DNA of 35,947 nt from Phycisphaerales bacterium UBA1845 (lineage in GTDB: Bacteria > Planctomycetota > Phycisphaerae > UBA1845), in the NCBI GenBank assembly GCA_002338715.1, contig DDIR01000093.1, positions 1 through 35,947 of the forward strand, written 5' to 3'. This document shows positions 6,883 through 14,804 of this stretch, in pieces. Within the stretch, counting starts at the first letter, position 1; every line of letters begins with the position of its first letter. Both the position numbers and the translations under genes were made by a program. The notes under the pieces were generated by a model. It saw nothing but the letters and a program-made list of their open reading frames with translations. It had not been told where the DNA came from and ran no database searches.

Positions 6883-7572
6883 CTACCAGGTTAATTTTGA
6901 GAGTATTTTCGGCAATTCGGTAAGGGTGGTGATCTCGTAGGCGGGGATTCCGTTGGCTGGCGCGGGGTTGGCGCGGTGAATGCCTTCGGGGCGGTCGATA
7001 TAGACGGAGGCCCATCCGAGTGCGTTTGGTGCGACGAAATCCTTGGCGCGGTTGTCGGCGACATAGACGCAGGATTCGTGGGAAACGCCGAGTTTCTGGA
7101 CGATGTGTTCGAATGCTTTGGGGTGTGGCTTCCAAAACTCCCGGCCCAACTCGTCGGTCAGGATGACTTCATCAACTTTGGATTCGATCTGAAGGGCTGC
7201 GACTTTGTTGCGCTGGGCGACGAGAAAGCCATCGGAAATAACGCCGAGTTTGTAATCGGGGCGGAGGGATTGCAGGACTTCGACGGCATCGCGGTACAGT
7301 TCGATGGTGGGCATGTGGTTGCGAAAGGTATCAACCATTTGCGTGATGGCGTCCGGCGAATCGTTTTGGCCGGCTTCTTTCAGCAAAACGTTGAAAACAC
7401 GGGCGCGGTCGGGGGAGTCGAAAAGTTCACACATGCGTCGGAAGGTCGCATCGGGTTCGCCCAGAATGTCGTGGTGGGCTTTCGCGACGGCGCGGTATCC
7501 GCTGAAGGTGTAGGATTTTTCCGCGTAGAGCGTGTCGTCGAGGTCGAAGATGACGGCTTGGGTGGATCGCAT
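6883..7572 (-). CDS. HAD-superfamily hydrolase
   Basis: Haloacid dehalogenase-fold phosphatase of 229 residues. Motif I is FDLDDTLY (nucleophile Asp10, general acid Asp12), with a helical C1 cap at about 20-90. Motif II is VISDG, motif III the Lys in FWKPHPKAF, and motif IV YVADNRAKDF. The likely substrate is a small phosphorylated metabolite; which one cannot be read. It starts 38 bases after the ATP-grasp gene with AAAGG six bases before the ATG, so the two are probably co-transcribed and may act in one modification pathway. Confidence 0.9.
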   Translation of the reverse strand: MRSTQAVIFDLDDTLYAEKSYTFSGYRAVAKAHHDILGEPDATFRRMCELFDSPDRARVFNVLLKEAGQNDSPDAITQMVDTFRNHMPTIELYRDAVEVLQSLRPDYKLGVISDGFLVAQRNKVAALQIESKVDEVILTDELGREFWKPHPKAFEHIVQKLGVSHESCVYVADNRAKDFVAPNALGWASVYIDRPEGIHRANPAPANGIPAYEITTLTELPKILSKLTW

Positions 7573-7610
7573 CGATTGCCTTTGATGTCGGCGCCAACGC
7601 GCAGGGCGCG

Positions 7611-8705
7611 TTATGTTTTGTGTTCGGTCGAATCTGTGTTTTTTGGCGAGACTTCGGCCAACAGCGATTTCATGTTGCCTTCAACGAAGAGCGATTCATC
7701 GTAGCGGAGCATTGCGATGTTGTCGGTGTATTGATCGGGGTTGATTTTCACCGGTTTTCCCAGAAGGTCGGCCATCATCCAACGGGGAAAGTCGGCGCCG
7801 GCATGGATGGAAAGTGGTGCGCCGCCACCGAAACGCGGATTGATTTCGATCACGCTGATTCGGCCCGCGCGGGTGACCATGCATTGGACGGTGACCACGC
7901 CTCGGAAGCCTTTGATCGATTCTGCAACCGAGCGGCCGACGTCGATGATCTTCGGGTCCTTGACGATGAGTCCTTTGCTGACTTCACCGGTGCGGACTTC
8001 AAGTCGTCGCCGGGGGACGACGCAGCGCGGGATGCCATCGAAACCGGTGTAAACGTCCATGGTGTGTTCGACGCCCGCGACGTATTCCTGCACCACGCAA
8101 TCGGGTTGGCGCTTGATGAACACGCGCAGTTCGTCGGCATTGTTGATCTTGAACAGTCCCTGCCCCGCGCTTCCGGAACGCGGTTTTAGAAAGTAGGGGA
8201 ACCGGTGTCGTTTGCGCGCGAGGATTTGTTTGGGACTCCATGTTTCGGGCGTTTCGATGTTGGCATCGCGGAGGGCTTCGTAGGTCAGCAGCTTGTCGGC
8301 GCAGGTCTTGATCGCCGATTGCTTTGAGATGACCACCTTGCATCCGATCCTGGCGAAGCGCGATGCCGCTTGACTCAATGCGAGCAGGTCCGAGTCGATG
8401 AGCGGGATGATGGCGTCGATCTTGTGCTTTTCGACGAGGGCGATGAGCGCGGCAATATGGTTGCGTTGGCCGATGCGCGGGATGAGGTGGGCGACGTCGG
8501 CTTGGTGGATCGCGGGGGCTGATCGGTTGATGTCCGCGCCGTGAATCTCAAGTTTGATGCGAAGTTTGCGGGCGGCCCGGCGAAACGCTTCGAGCAATTC
8601 GATGCGTCGCCCCACGCACGTAAAGAGAATCCGCAAGTCGGGCGATGTGGCGTTCGCCTTGCGTTTGGCGCCGGATCTGGGCATGGGATTCTGTTTACGT
8701 GTCAT
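7611..8705 (-). CDS. ATP-grasp ligase (carbamoyl-phosphate-synthase-like)
   Basis: The N-terminal pre-ATP-grasp fold begins LRILFTCVGRRIELLEAFRRA (about 24-44). The ATP-grasp core follows, with PYFLKPRSGSAGQGLF (ATP-binding Lys and Gly loop), VVQEYVAGVEHTMDV and the Mg/ATP site ISVIEINPRFGGGAPLS. Such enzymes join a carboxylate to an amine or thiol through an acylphosphate. Relatives lie in cell-surface or amino-acid-like metabolite clusters, but the substrate here is unknown. The first 20 residues are basic and variable, so the true start may lie further in. It is transcribed ahead of the HAD gene. Confidence 0.88.
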   Translation of the reverse strand: MTRKQNPMPRSGAKRKANATSPDLRILFTCVGRRIELLEAFRRAARKLRIKLEIHGADINRSAPAIHQADVAHLIPRIGQRNHIAALIALVEKHKIDAIIPLIDSDLLALSQAASRFARIGCKVVISKQSAIKTCADKLLTYEALRDANIETPETWSPKQILARKRHRFPYFLKPRSGSAGQGLFKINNADELRVFIKRQPDCVVQEYVAGVEHTMDVYTGFDGIPRCVVPRRRLEVRTGEVSKGLIVKDPKIIDVGRSVAESIKGFRGVVTVQCMVTRAGRISVIEINPRFGGGAPLSIHAGADFPRWMMADLLGKPVKINPDQYTDNIAMLRYDESLFVEGNMKSLLAEVSPKNTDSTEHKT

Positions 8706-8880
8706 TGAAAGCCTATAGGAATTTACGGCGATTACCGTTGTGTCGTTGAGGCATTTGGCATGGCACTATACCTTGTTGTGCCTGTCGACTCCACTTCAGC
8801 CGAATGGGTTGTGGGGGATGGCTTGGTTATGGGATGTTGCGTCCTATGAAAGCGATTGGGCAACCGAGGTGAACGAATCA

Positions 8881-10131
8881 ATGGGCCTGACGGCTGACAT
8901 TATCGCCATGGGCACCGAACTGACGACCGGTGCAAGCGTCGACACCAACAGCGCCTGGTTGTCGGCTCGGCTGGTGGAACTGGGCGTACCGACTCGGCGG
9001 CACGTGACGATCGCCGATGACCTTTCGACGATCGTGCGCGAGGTTCGCGAATCGGCGCAGTCTGCGCGGGTTGTGGTGATGACGGGCGGGTTGGGGCCGA
9101 CGGCTGACGACATGACCCGCGAGGCGCTGGCGATGGCGGCTGACGAGTCGTTGGTGTTCGACGAGGAATCGTTCAAGGCGATCGCGGCGTTTTATGCGTC
9201 GCTGGGCCGCCAGATGCCCGAGACGAATCGGCGGCAGGCGATGCGGCCCGCGAGTGCTGAGGTGCTGGTGAATGAGTGGGGGACGGCTCCGGGTGTGCGG
9301 ATTCGCATCGGGGGGGCGGACATGTTTTCGCTGCCGGGTGTGCCGCGTGAGATGAAGGCGATGTTTGCGGCGTATGTTGGGCCGGCGGTTGAAGCGATGG
9401 ACGGGCGGGGGCATGTGTCGGTTCGGGTGTTGCGGACGTTTGGGACGGGTGAGTCGAACCTGGCTGAGCAGATCAGCGACCTGATGGAAGTCGGGCGAAA
9501 CCCAGCCGTGGGGACGACCGCCAGCGAAGGCGTGATCAGTGTGCGGGTGGTCGCCAGCGGTGATTCCGAAGATGTCGCCCGGCGTCTTGCTCAGAACGAT
9601 ATCGACGAGGTGCGCAAGCGATTGGGTGTGCTTGTCTATGGTGAGGACGACGACTCGCTGGCGTCTGTTGTGGGCAAACGGCTGACGGAGTTGGGTAGGA
9701 CGGTGTCGACGGCTGAGTCTTGCACCGGTGGGTTGCTGGGCACGATGCTGACGGATGTGCCGGGCAGCAGTGCGTATTATGTTGGCGGGTTTATTCCATA
9801 CAGCTATGAGCAGAAGAATGAATCGCTCGGCATTCCGATGGCGTTGATCAAAGAGCACGGTGCCGTCAGCGAACCTTGCGCCGAAGCGATGGCCGAACGA
9901 TGCAGGGCCCTGACGAAATCGGATTACGCCCTCGCGATCACCGGAATCGCCGGACCGGGTGGCGGTACCGAAGACAAGCCGGTGGGCCTGGTCTACATCG
10001 CATTGGCCAGCCGCGACGGTGTGCAGGTCAAAGAGTGCCGGTTCAGTGAGCGAATGAACCGCGAAGTCATCCGCGACAGATCGGCCCGCACGGCGCTGAA
10101 CATGCTTCGGCGGAAATTGTGCGAGGCATAG
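8881..10131 (+). CDS. cinA: CinA family protein (NMN deamidase / competence-damage protein)
   Basis: Two-domain CinA. The N-terminal MoCF-biosynthesis-like (COG1058) domain has DIIAMGTELTTGASVDTNS and MTGGLGPTADDMTREAL. The C-terminal amidohydrolase domain (COG1546) has AESCTGGLLGTMLTDVPG, YVGGFIPYSYEQK and ITGIAGPGGGTEDKPVGLVY. CinA proteins deamidate nicotinamide mononucleotide for pyridine-nucleotide salvage, and some cleave ADP-ribose. With the ATG at 8881 the product is 416 residues, the family norm, and GAGGTG sits 9 bases upstream. An earlier ATG at 8740 would add 47 unrelated residues. Convergent with the methyltransferase gene. Confidence 0.95.
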   Translation: MGLTADIIAMGTELTTGASVDTNSAWLSARLVELGVPTRRHVTIADDLSTIVREVRESAQSARVVVMTGGLGPTADDMTREALAMAADESLVFDEESFKAIAAFYASLGRQMPETNRRQAMRPASAEVLVNEWGTAPGVRIRIGGADMFSLPGVPREMKAMFAAYVGPAVEAMDGRGHVSVRVLRTFGTGESNLAEQISDLMEVGRNPAVGTTASEGVISVRVVASGDSEDVARRLAQNDIDEVRKRLGVLVYGEDDDSLASVVGKRLTELGRTVSTAESCTGGLLGTMLTDVPGSSAYYVGGFIPYSYEQKNESLGIPMALIKEHGAVSEPCAEAMAERCRALTKSDYALAITGIAGPGGGTEDKPVGLVYIALASRDGVQVKECRFSERMNREVIRDRSARTALNMLRRKLCEA

Positions 10132-10188
10132 TCGCCGATTATTTCCGCGAGTAGTGCCATAATGTGGCACGTATTGGGCATCGTTTCG

Positions 10189-11130
10189 TTAGGCGTCAAA
10201 GAGCGAAGGTGAGGCTTCTTGCTTTTCCGTTTGCTTCTTGGATTTCAGCCTTTCGTCCAAACGCCGACCATTGGCGGTGCTGGGGGCGCTGGACAGGGGG
10301 TCGGCGGGGCCGGTTAGCGGGTCGCCTTCATTTGTATTGTCCAGGCGTTTGCGGGCTTCTTTGGCGTAGTCTTTGGATAGTTCGAAGCCCATCCATTCCC
10401 TTTTGAGTTTTTTGGCTACCATTAGCGTGCTGCCGCTTCCGGTGAAGGGGTCGAGGACTGTTTCGCCTTCGTTGGATGAGACGCGGATGATGCGGCCCAG
10501 GAGTTGCTCGGGCATCTGGCAGCCGTGGAATCCGGCGCGCTCTTTGAACGTGCCTGCGACCCTTGGGAAGTACCACGTGTCGTCGGACGGTTGAAAGCCT
10601 TCGGGCAAATCCTGCGGGCGAAGGACCCAGGTGTCGTCGGGCAGGCGGCCCTTTGAGTTGGCCCGCTTGTCGCCGTAAACGAGTTGCCGGGCCGATGGCA
10701 CGCGGATGTCTTCGGAATTGAACGTGAATTCCTGCGGGTCCATCGTGAAGTGAAACAGGTGTGTGTGCGAGCGCGAAAATTTGCGCGTGCAATTCACGCC
10801 GAACGTGTAGTACCAAATCACCCAACTGCGACAGTGGAAACCGACTTCACGCGTCGCGATGGTCTTAAGCTCAGCCGCATAGTCGTCGCCGATCGCCAGC
10901 CAGAATGTGCCGTTTGGTTTCAACGCGCGGTGGACGCCCGCGATCCATTCCTTGCTCCAGTCGAGGTAGGCTTGGTCGTCCTGCTTGTCGTTGTATTTGT
11001 CGTATTCATAGCCGATGTTGAAGGGTGGATCGGCGAAGACGAGGTCGATGCTGTCTTGCGGGAGGGCGGCGAGTCCTTTGACGCAGTCGCCGCAGGTGAT
11101 GGCGCTTAAGTATTTGGTGATGGACGACAT
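10189..11130 (-). CDS. Orphan beta-class DNA methyltransferase (probably N6-adenine)
   Basis: The order of motifs is catalytic DPPF (34-37, ADPPFNIGY) near the N-terminus, a central target-recognition region, then the SAM-binding DPFTGSGST (about residues 225-233). This is the beta-class layout shared by CcrM/YhdJ-type enzymes. DPPF favours adenine-N6 over cytosine-N4 (SPPY) methylation. No restriction endonuclease, specificity subunit or Vsr gene is adjacent, so it looks like a solitary methyltransferase with a regulatory or protective role (inference). The tail after about 265 is low-complexity and charged. I chose ATG 11130, with AAAGG 7 bases upstream; a frame to 11253 runs through a palindromic repeat and is unlikely to be translated. 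Confidence 0.9.
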   Translation of the reverse strand: MSSITKYLSAITCGDCVKGLAALPQDSIDLVFADPPFNIGYEYDKYNDKQDDQAYLDWSKEWIAGVHRALKPNGTFWLAIGDDYAAELKTIATREVGFHCRSWVIWYYTFGVNCTRKFSRSHTHLFHFTMDPQEFTFNSEDIRVPSARQLVYGDKRANSKGRLPDDTWVLRPQDLPEGFQPSDDTWYFPRVAGTFKERAGFHGCQMPEQLLGRIIRVSSNEGETVLDPFTGSGSTLMVAKKLKREWMGFELSKDYAKEARKRLDNTNEGDPLTGPADPLSSAPSTANGRRLDERLKSKKQTEKQEASPSLFDA

Positions 11131-11166
11131 GTTCGACCTTTGGTTGCTCTTGGTTGAATCGATTCC

Positions 11167-11187
11167 CCCACCTTTTGAAAAGGTGGG
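11167..11187. repeat. REP-like palindrome A
   Basis: CCCACCTTTT-G-AAAAGGTGGG is a perfect 10-bp inverted repeat around one central base. It lies 37 bases upstream of the methyltransferase ATG and is preceded by TCC, as is palindrome B about 100 bases away. There is no T-tract on either side, so it is not a standard terminator. Confidence 0.6.
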
Positions 11188-11279
11188 CCACCCTTTGGGT
11201 GAGGATGCCCTGGCGATTTTTTGGATTGTAACAGGTTGGACTGGCTGGCGCAAATTTTGGTTTTGTTTGCTTGTCAGTC

Positions 11280-11300
11280 CCCCACCCTGGAAGGGCGGGG
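11280..11300. repeat. REP-like palindrome B
   Basis: CCCCACCCT-GGA-AGGGCGGGG forms a 9-bp stem with one A.C mismatch. It begins with the same TCCCCCACC block as palindrome A. The two hairpins fill the gap between the end of the GspE gene and the methyltransferase start. A read-through RNA from GspE would contain both. Confidence 0.5.
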
Positions 11301-11340
11301 CGCCCGGCGACCCATGCTCGGCTGGTGCTGTGAGTTTTTC

Positions 11341-13023
11341 TTAGCGGCTTATGTCAAAGGTGGTTACGCGGACGGCTTCTTCGAGCGTGGTCAAGCCGCG
11401 GCGGACCTTGGCTAGTGCGTCGTCGCGGAGCATGACGGCACCGTGTTTGACGGCATAGCTGTACATTTCTTCGGTTGACGCTTTATTCATCACCATTTCG
11501 GATAAGCCGGGATCGAACGGGACGTATTCGTAGACGCCGAGGCGGTCGTAATAGCCGCTTCGCCCGCAACGTGCGCAACCGGTTCCGCGGAAGAGTTTGA
11601 CGTTTTCGCGTTCGACGGGGATGCCCATCATCTGTCGTTCGGCACGGTTGGCGTCGAAAGAACTATGGCAATGTTCGCAGATGCGTCGGACGAGGCGCTG
11701 GGCCATCACGCCGATGATGGCGCTGGACACGAGGTACGGTTCGCAGTCCATGTCGAGCAATCGCGTGAGCGCGCCGACAGCCGAGTTGGTGTGCAGTGTG
11801 GCGAAGACGAGGTGGCCGGTGAGCGACGCTTCGAGCGCGAGGTGGGCGGTTTCTTCGTCGCGAATTTCGCCGACCATGATGACGTCGGGGTCGTGTCGAA
11901 CGATGCTGCGCAGGGCGGCTGCGAAGGTGACGCCGTAAGCCGAATCGACCTGCACCTGGTTGACGCCGGGAATGTGGTATTCGACCGGGTCTTCGATGGT
12001 GATGATGTGGCGATCGACGGCATTGATCTGAGCCAGCGCGGCATAGAGTGTCGTGCTTTTTCCGCTGCCGGTGGGTCCGGTGATCAGGATGATGCCGTGC
12101 GGGCGGCGGATGAGGCGCTCGAATGCCTGTCGCGTTTCGAGCTCCATGCCGAGGTGTTCGAGTGTGACGGCCGCTCGGTCCATGGCGAGGAGGCGCAGCG
12201 TCACGCGCTCACCGTTAACCGTTGGAATGACAGCTGTCCTGATGTCGATGGTCTGTTCGAAGCTCAGGTGGGCGAAGCGTCCGTCGAGCGGTTTGCGGTG
12301 TTCGGTGATGTCGAGGTTGGCGAGCACCTTGATGCGTGAGACGAGGGCAGCTGTCGCTTCGAGCGGATACGCCCGCGCTTCGATCATGCGGCCATCGATG
12401 CGGTAGCGCACGCGAAGGCGATCGTCTTCCGGTTCGATGTGGATGTCGCTCGCACGGCGGTCGACGGCTTCATCGATCATGCTGTCGAGTTGCTCGGCCA
12501 TGTTAAGACCAGCCGCAGAGACGGGCGATGCGGATTGTTTCGTCGGGACCGAGTGGGCGATGCGTGCGCCCTTCTTGCGGGCATTGCCGTAGGCTTCGTC
12601 CTGCACTTGAACGATTTGGTACGCCGGGCTGACGACGAGCTGCGTTGGCCGATCAAAGCGGGCTGCGAGCATGTGGTGAATACTCGAGTCGCCCGGATCT
12701 GCAACGGCAGCAACGAGTCCGCCGGCGACTTCGCCAAAGATCACGCAACGATGCAAACGCGAATCATTTTCGGGCAATGCGAGAAGCCAACCGGTCGAAG
12801 GTTTGCGGCGGCTTAGATCGAGAAAGCGGATGCCGTAATGCTCTGCGAAGATCTGCGCAACTTCCGAATCGCTGATGATGTCGCGTTGCACGAGGATGTT
12901 GACAACAGGTTGGCCGGTGAGCTCGGACTCGATCTTGATGCTCCGCAGCTGCGCCGGGTTCATCTCGTTGCGTTCAAACAAGCGGTTGAGAATCTTGCCT
13001 TGTGCGGCGATGGGAGCGCTCAT
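11341..13023 (-). CDS. GspE/PilB-type secretion or pilus assembly ATPase
   Basis: The 560-residue hexameric motor ATPase of type II secretion or type IV pilus systems. The N-terminal T2SSE_N-like domain is at about 20-140. The core shows Walker A GPTGSGKS (316-323), the Asp box ITIEDPVEY (341-349), Walker B DVIMVGEIRD (380-389) and the His box LTGHLVFATLHTN (401-413). The zinc tetracysteine has C449/C452 (RRICEHC) and C483/C486 (CARCGRSGYYDR). All catalytic residues are intact. It follows the FHA-GAF-phosphatase gene after 51 bases, probably in one operon. Inner-membrane partners (PilM, PilO-like) are encoded at 29-35 kb, so the machine is split between loci. Confidence 0.95.
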   Translation of the reverse strand: MSAPIAAQGKILNRLFERNEMNPAQLRSIKIESELTGQPVVNILVQRDIISDSEVAQIFAEHYGIRFLDLSRRKPSTGWLLALPENDSRLHRCVIFGEVAGGLVAAVADPGDSSIHHMLAARFDRPTQLVVSPAYQIVQVQDEAYGNARKKGARIAHSVPTKQSASPVSAAGLNMAEQLDSMIDEAVDRRASDIHIEPEDDRLRVRYRIDGRMIEARAYPLEATAALVSRIKVLANLDITEHRKPLDGRFAHLSFEQTIDIRTAVIPTVNGERVTLRLLAMDRAAVTLEHLGMELETRQAFERLIRRPHGIILITGPTGSGKSTTLYAALAQINAVDRHIITIEDPVEYHIPGVNQVQVDSAYGVTFAAALRSIVRHDPDVIMVGEIRDEETAHLALEASLTGHLVFATLHTNSAVGALTRLLDMDCEPYLVSSAIIGVMAQRLVRRICEHCHSSFDANRAERQMMGIPVERENVKLFRGTGCARCGRSGYYDRLGVYEYVPFDPGLSEMVMNKASTEEMYSYAVKHGAVMLRDDALAKVRRGLTTLEEAVRVTTFDISR

Positions 13024-13074
13024 CGATGTCGTTTAGATCCTTGGGAGTACTTTGGTCTTTGTCTTTGACAAGTT

Positions 13075-14685
13075 CTATCCGTGTCCGACCACGTTGATGG
13101 TCGTGTCATCTTCGGGAGATTGTCCGCCCAGATGCGTTTGCATGGCGTCGGCGAGTTGCGTACCGACGTGGGAGGGCGGTCCATACGATGTGGCTTCCAG
13201 TAGCAACTCGTGGATGCGGCGCTCACCGAATGGCTCACCGGCATTGTTGGTGGCATCGGTGGTTCCGTCGGTAAATGACACCAGCCGAAACTGCCCGGGC
13301 AATTCGATCGACGTTGTCTCGTATAGGTAGGTCGCGTCGATGCCCAAAAGCAATGACGGCTGATCCAACGTGACGAGGCGTCCGGGACCGACCATCAAGA
13401 CGGGCGGCGGCATGCCGGCATTGACATAGCTGAGTTTGCCGGCAGAGAGATCGCAGACGACTGCGAGACTGGCGACAAGCTGGCGACCTGTGGTTCGCGC
13501 GATTCGCTCATTGAGCATGTTGAAGACGGGGGCGAGTTCCAGGTGCTCCGGGTAAACACGGGCGGCGGCTTCGAGGGCTGTCCGGATGCTGATGGCTTGG
13601 GCAAGACCGCACGCACCTTGTCCGCCGGCATCGACGAGGACGAGCAGGCACGAATGATCGTCGATGCGGACCACTTCGCAGAAATCGCCACATCGCGAAA
13701 GTCCGCCTTGTGTCTTGTGGAAGACATCGAAAGTTTCGTTGACGGCTGGCTCGCATTGAAGGGCTTCGTGGGCGCGCTTGATGGATGATACCCACGCGAG
13801 TTCCTGCTGGCCGATGGTGTCGTTGAGTCGCTTGGAGGTAGCCGCCATCGCGGATCCGACAATCGCACCAGCCGCCAACAGATACTGGACCGCCGTCGGT
13901 TTGAATACCTGGCTTCCGATGGGTCGATCCGCATAGATCACGCCGATGGGCGTACCGCGAAAGGTCAGCGGGGCGATGATCGCGGTGGTGGCGTAACCTG
14001 CTTTCGGGTCGATGCGTTTGGCCGATTGTGGATAGCAGCCGGCTACCTTTTGCAAGACGGGCGCAAGGGCGAAGGTCTGGCTGACGGGCATGCGCGACCC
14101 GGCGACTTCGCGTTCGAGACCGCGATGGGCGATGGGGCGCAGGGCTTGTTTCTCTTCGCCGCGCACCGCGATGAATCCGCGCTCGGCTTGCAGTTCGACG
14201 ATGATTTTCGAGAGGCACGACTCGGCGATATCTTCGGCGCGCGAGGTGAGCCCGAAATCGTTCGACAGGCTCGCGAGTTTCTCGATCTGTTCGAGGCTGA
14301 GCGTCATCGGCGATTTGATTTTGATCCAGTCGCAATCGGCAGGGTCGCGCGTGTCGGGCGTCAGGAAATCGGTGTTGAGCGGTTGGCGGTGGAGGCCCGG
14401 TTCGAGGTATTCGAGCACGTGGTCGCCGACGCGGATGACGTCGCCGGGAATCAAGAGCGACTCGGTGATCTGTTGGCCGTTGACGTAGGTCTTGTTGCGG
14501 CTGCCGAGATCGCGAACGCGGTAGCGTCCTTCGGCTTCTCGTTCGAAGCGGGTGTGTTCGCGCGAGATCATGTCATCGACGAAGGTGATGTCGCACGAGT
14601 TGACGCGGCCTATGATCGTCGGCTGGGCTCCGAGCAGATAGGTCTTTAGTGAGCCGGAGTCGTCCAGGTAGCGAAGTTCGGGCAT
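13075..14685 (-). CDS. FHA-GAF-PP2C (SpoIIE-type) serine/threonine phosphatase
   Basis: There are three modules. The FHA domain (about 1-100) has IIGRVNSCDI, ISREHTRF and LGSRNKTYVNG, which bind phosphothreonine. A GAF-like sensor follows (about 150-280, with FRGTPIGVIYADRPIG). The C-terminal SpoIIE/RsbU phosphatase (about 310-536) shows CGDFCEVV, LVDAGGQGACGLA, SYVNAGMPPP, VSFTDGTTDA and EDDTTINVV, whose Asp residues bind the two metals. It probably dephosphorylates a partner such as an anti-sigma antagonist. Its place before the GspE gene suggests phospho-control of secretion or motility (inference). I used the ATG at 14685, adjoining the FHA fold; another in-frame ATG at 14754 has no ribosome binding site. 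Confidence 0.9.
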   Translation of the reverse strand: MPELRYLDDSGSLKTYLLGAQPTIIGRVNSCDITFVDDMISREHTRFEREAEGRYRVRDLGSRNKTYVNGQQITESLLIPGDVIRVGDHVLEYLEPGLHRQPLNTDFLTPDTRDPADCDWIKIKSPMTLSLEQIEKLASLSNDFGLTSRAEDIAESCLSKIIVELQAERGFIAVRGEEKQALRPIAHRGLEREVAGSRMPVSQTFALAPVLQKVAGCYPQSAKRIDPKAGYATTAIIAPLTFRGTPIGVIYADRPIGSQVFKPTAVQYLLAAGAIVGSAMAATSKRLNDTIGQQELAWVSSIKRAHEALQCEPAVNETFDVFHKTQGGLSRCGDFCEVVRIDDHSCLLVLVDAGGQGACGLAQAISIRTALEAAARVYPEHLELAPVFNMLNERIARTTGRQLVASLAVVCDLSAGKLSYVNAGMPPPVLMVGPGRLVTLDQPSLLLGIDATYLYETTSIELPGQFRLVSFTDGTTDATNNAGEPFGERRIHELLLEATSYGPPSHVGTQLADAMQTHLGGQSPEDDTTINVVGHG

Positions 14686-14804
14686 GGCGAAGAAGCCTCG
14701 TTGGTTGGATGCGAACTGGGTACGTAGTTTGAGTATGGGTGCAGTGATACTCATACTTCAAATTGGCCAACCAAACAAGCGATGGGCGGATTGGGGGTAG
14801 TGAA

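Noticed and set aside
8878..10170. Long minus-strand open frame (430 codons) opposite cinA
   Set aside because: Antisense to a well-supported CinA gene. Its translation is rich in Arg, His and Pro, as expected from a GC-rich shadow frame.
10154..10170. GTGCCA-TAATG-TGGCAC hairpin between cinA and the methyltransferase gene
   Set aside because: Perfect but short stem without a T-run in either direction; too weak to call a terminator.
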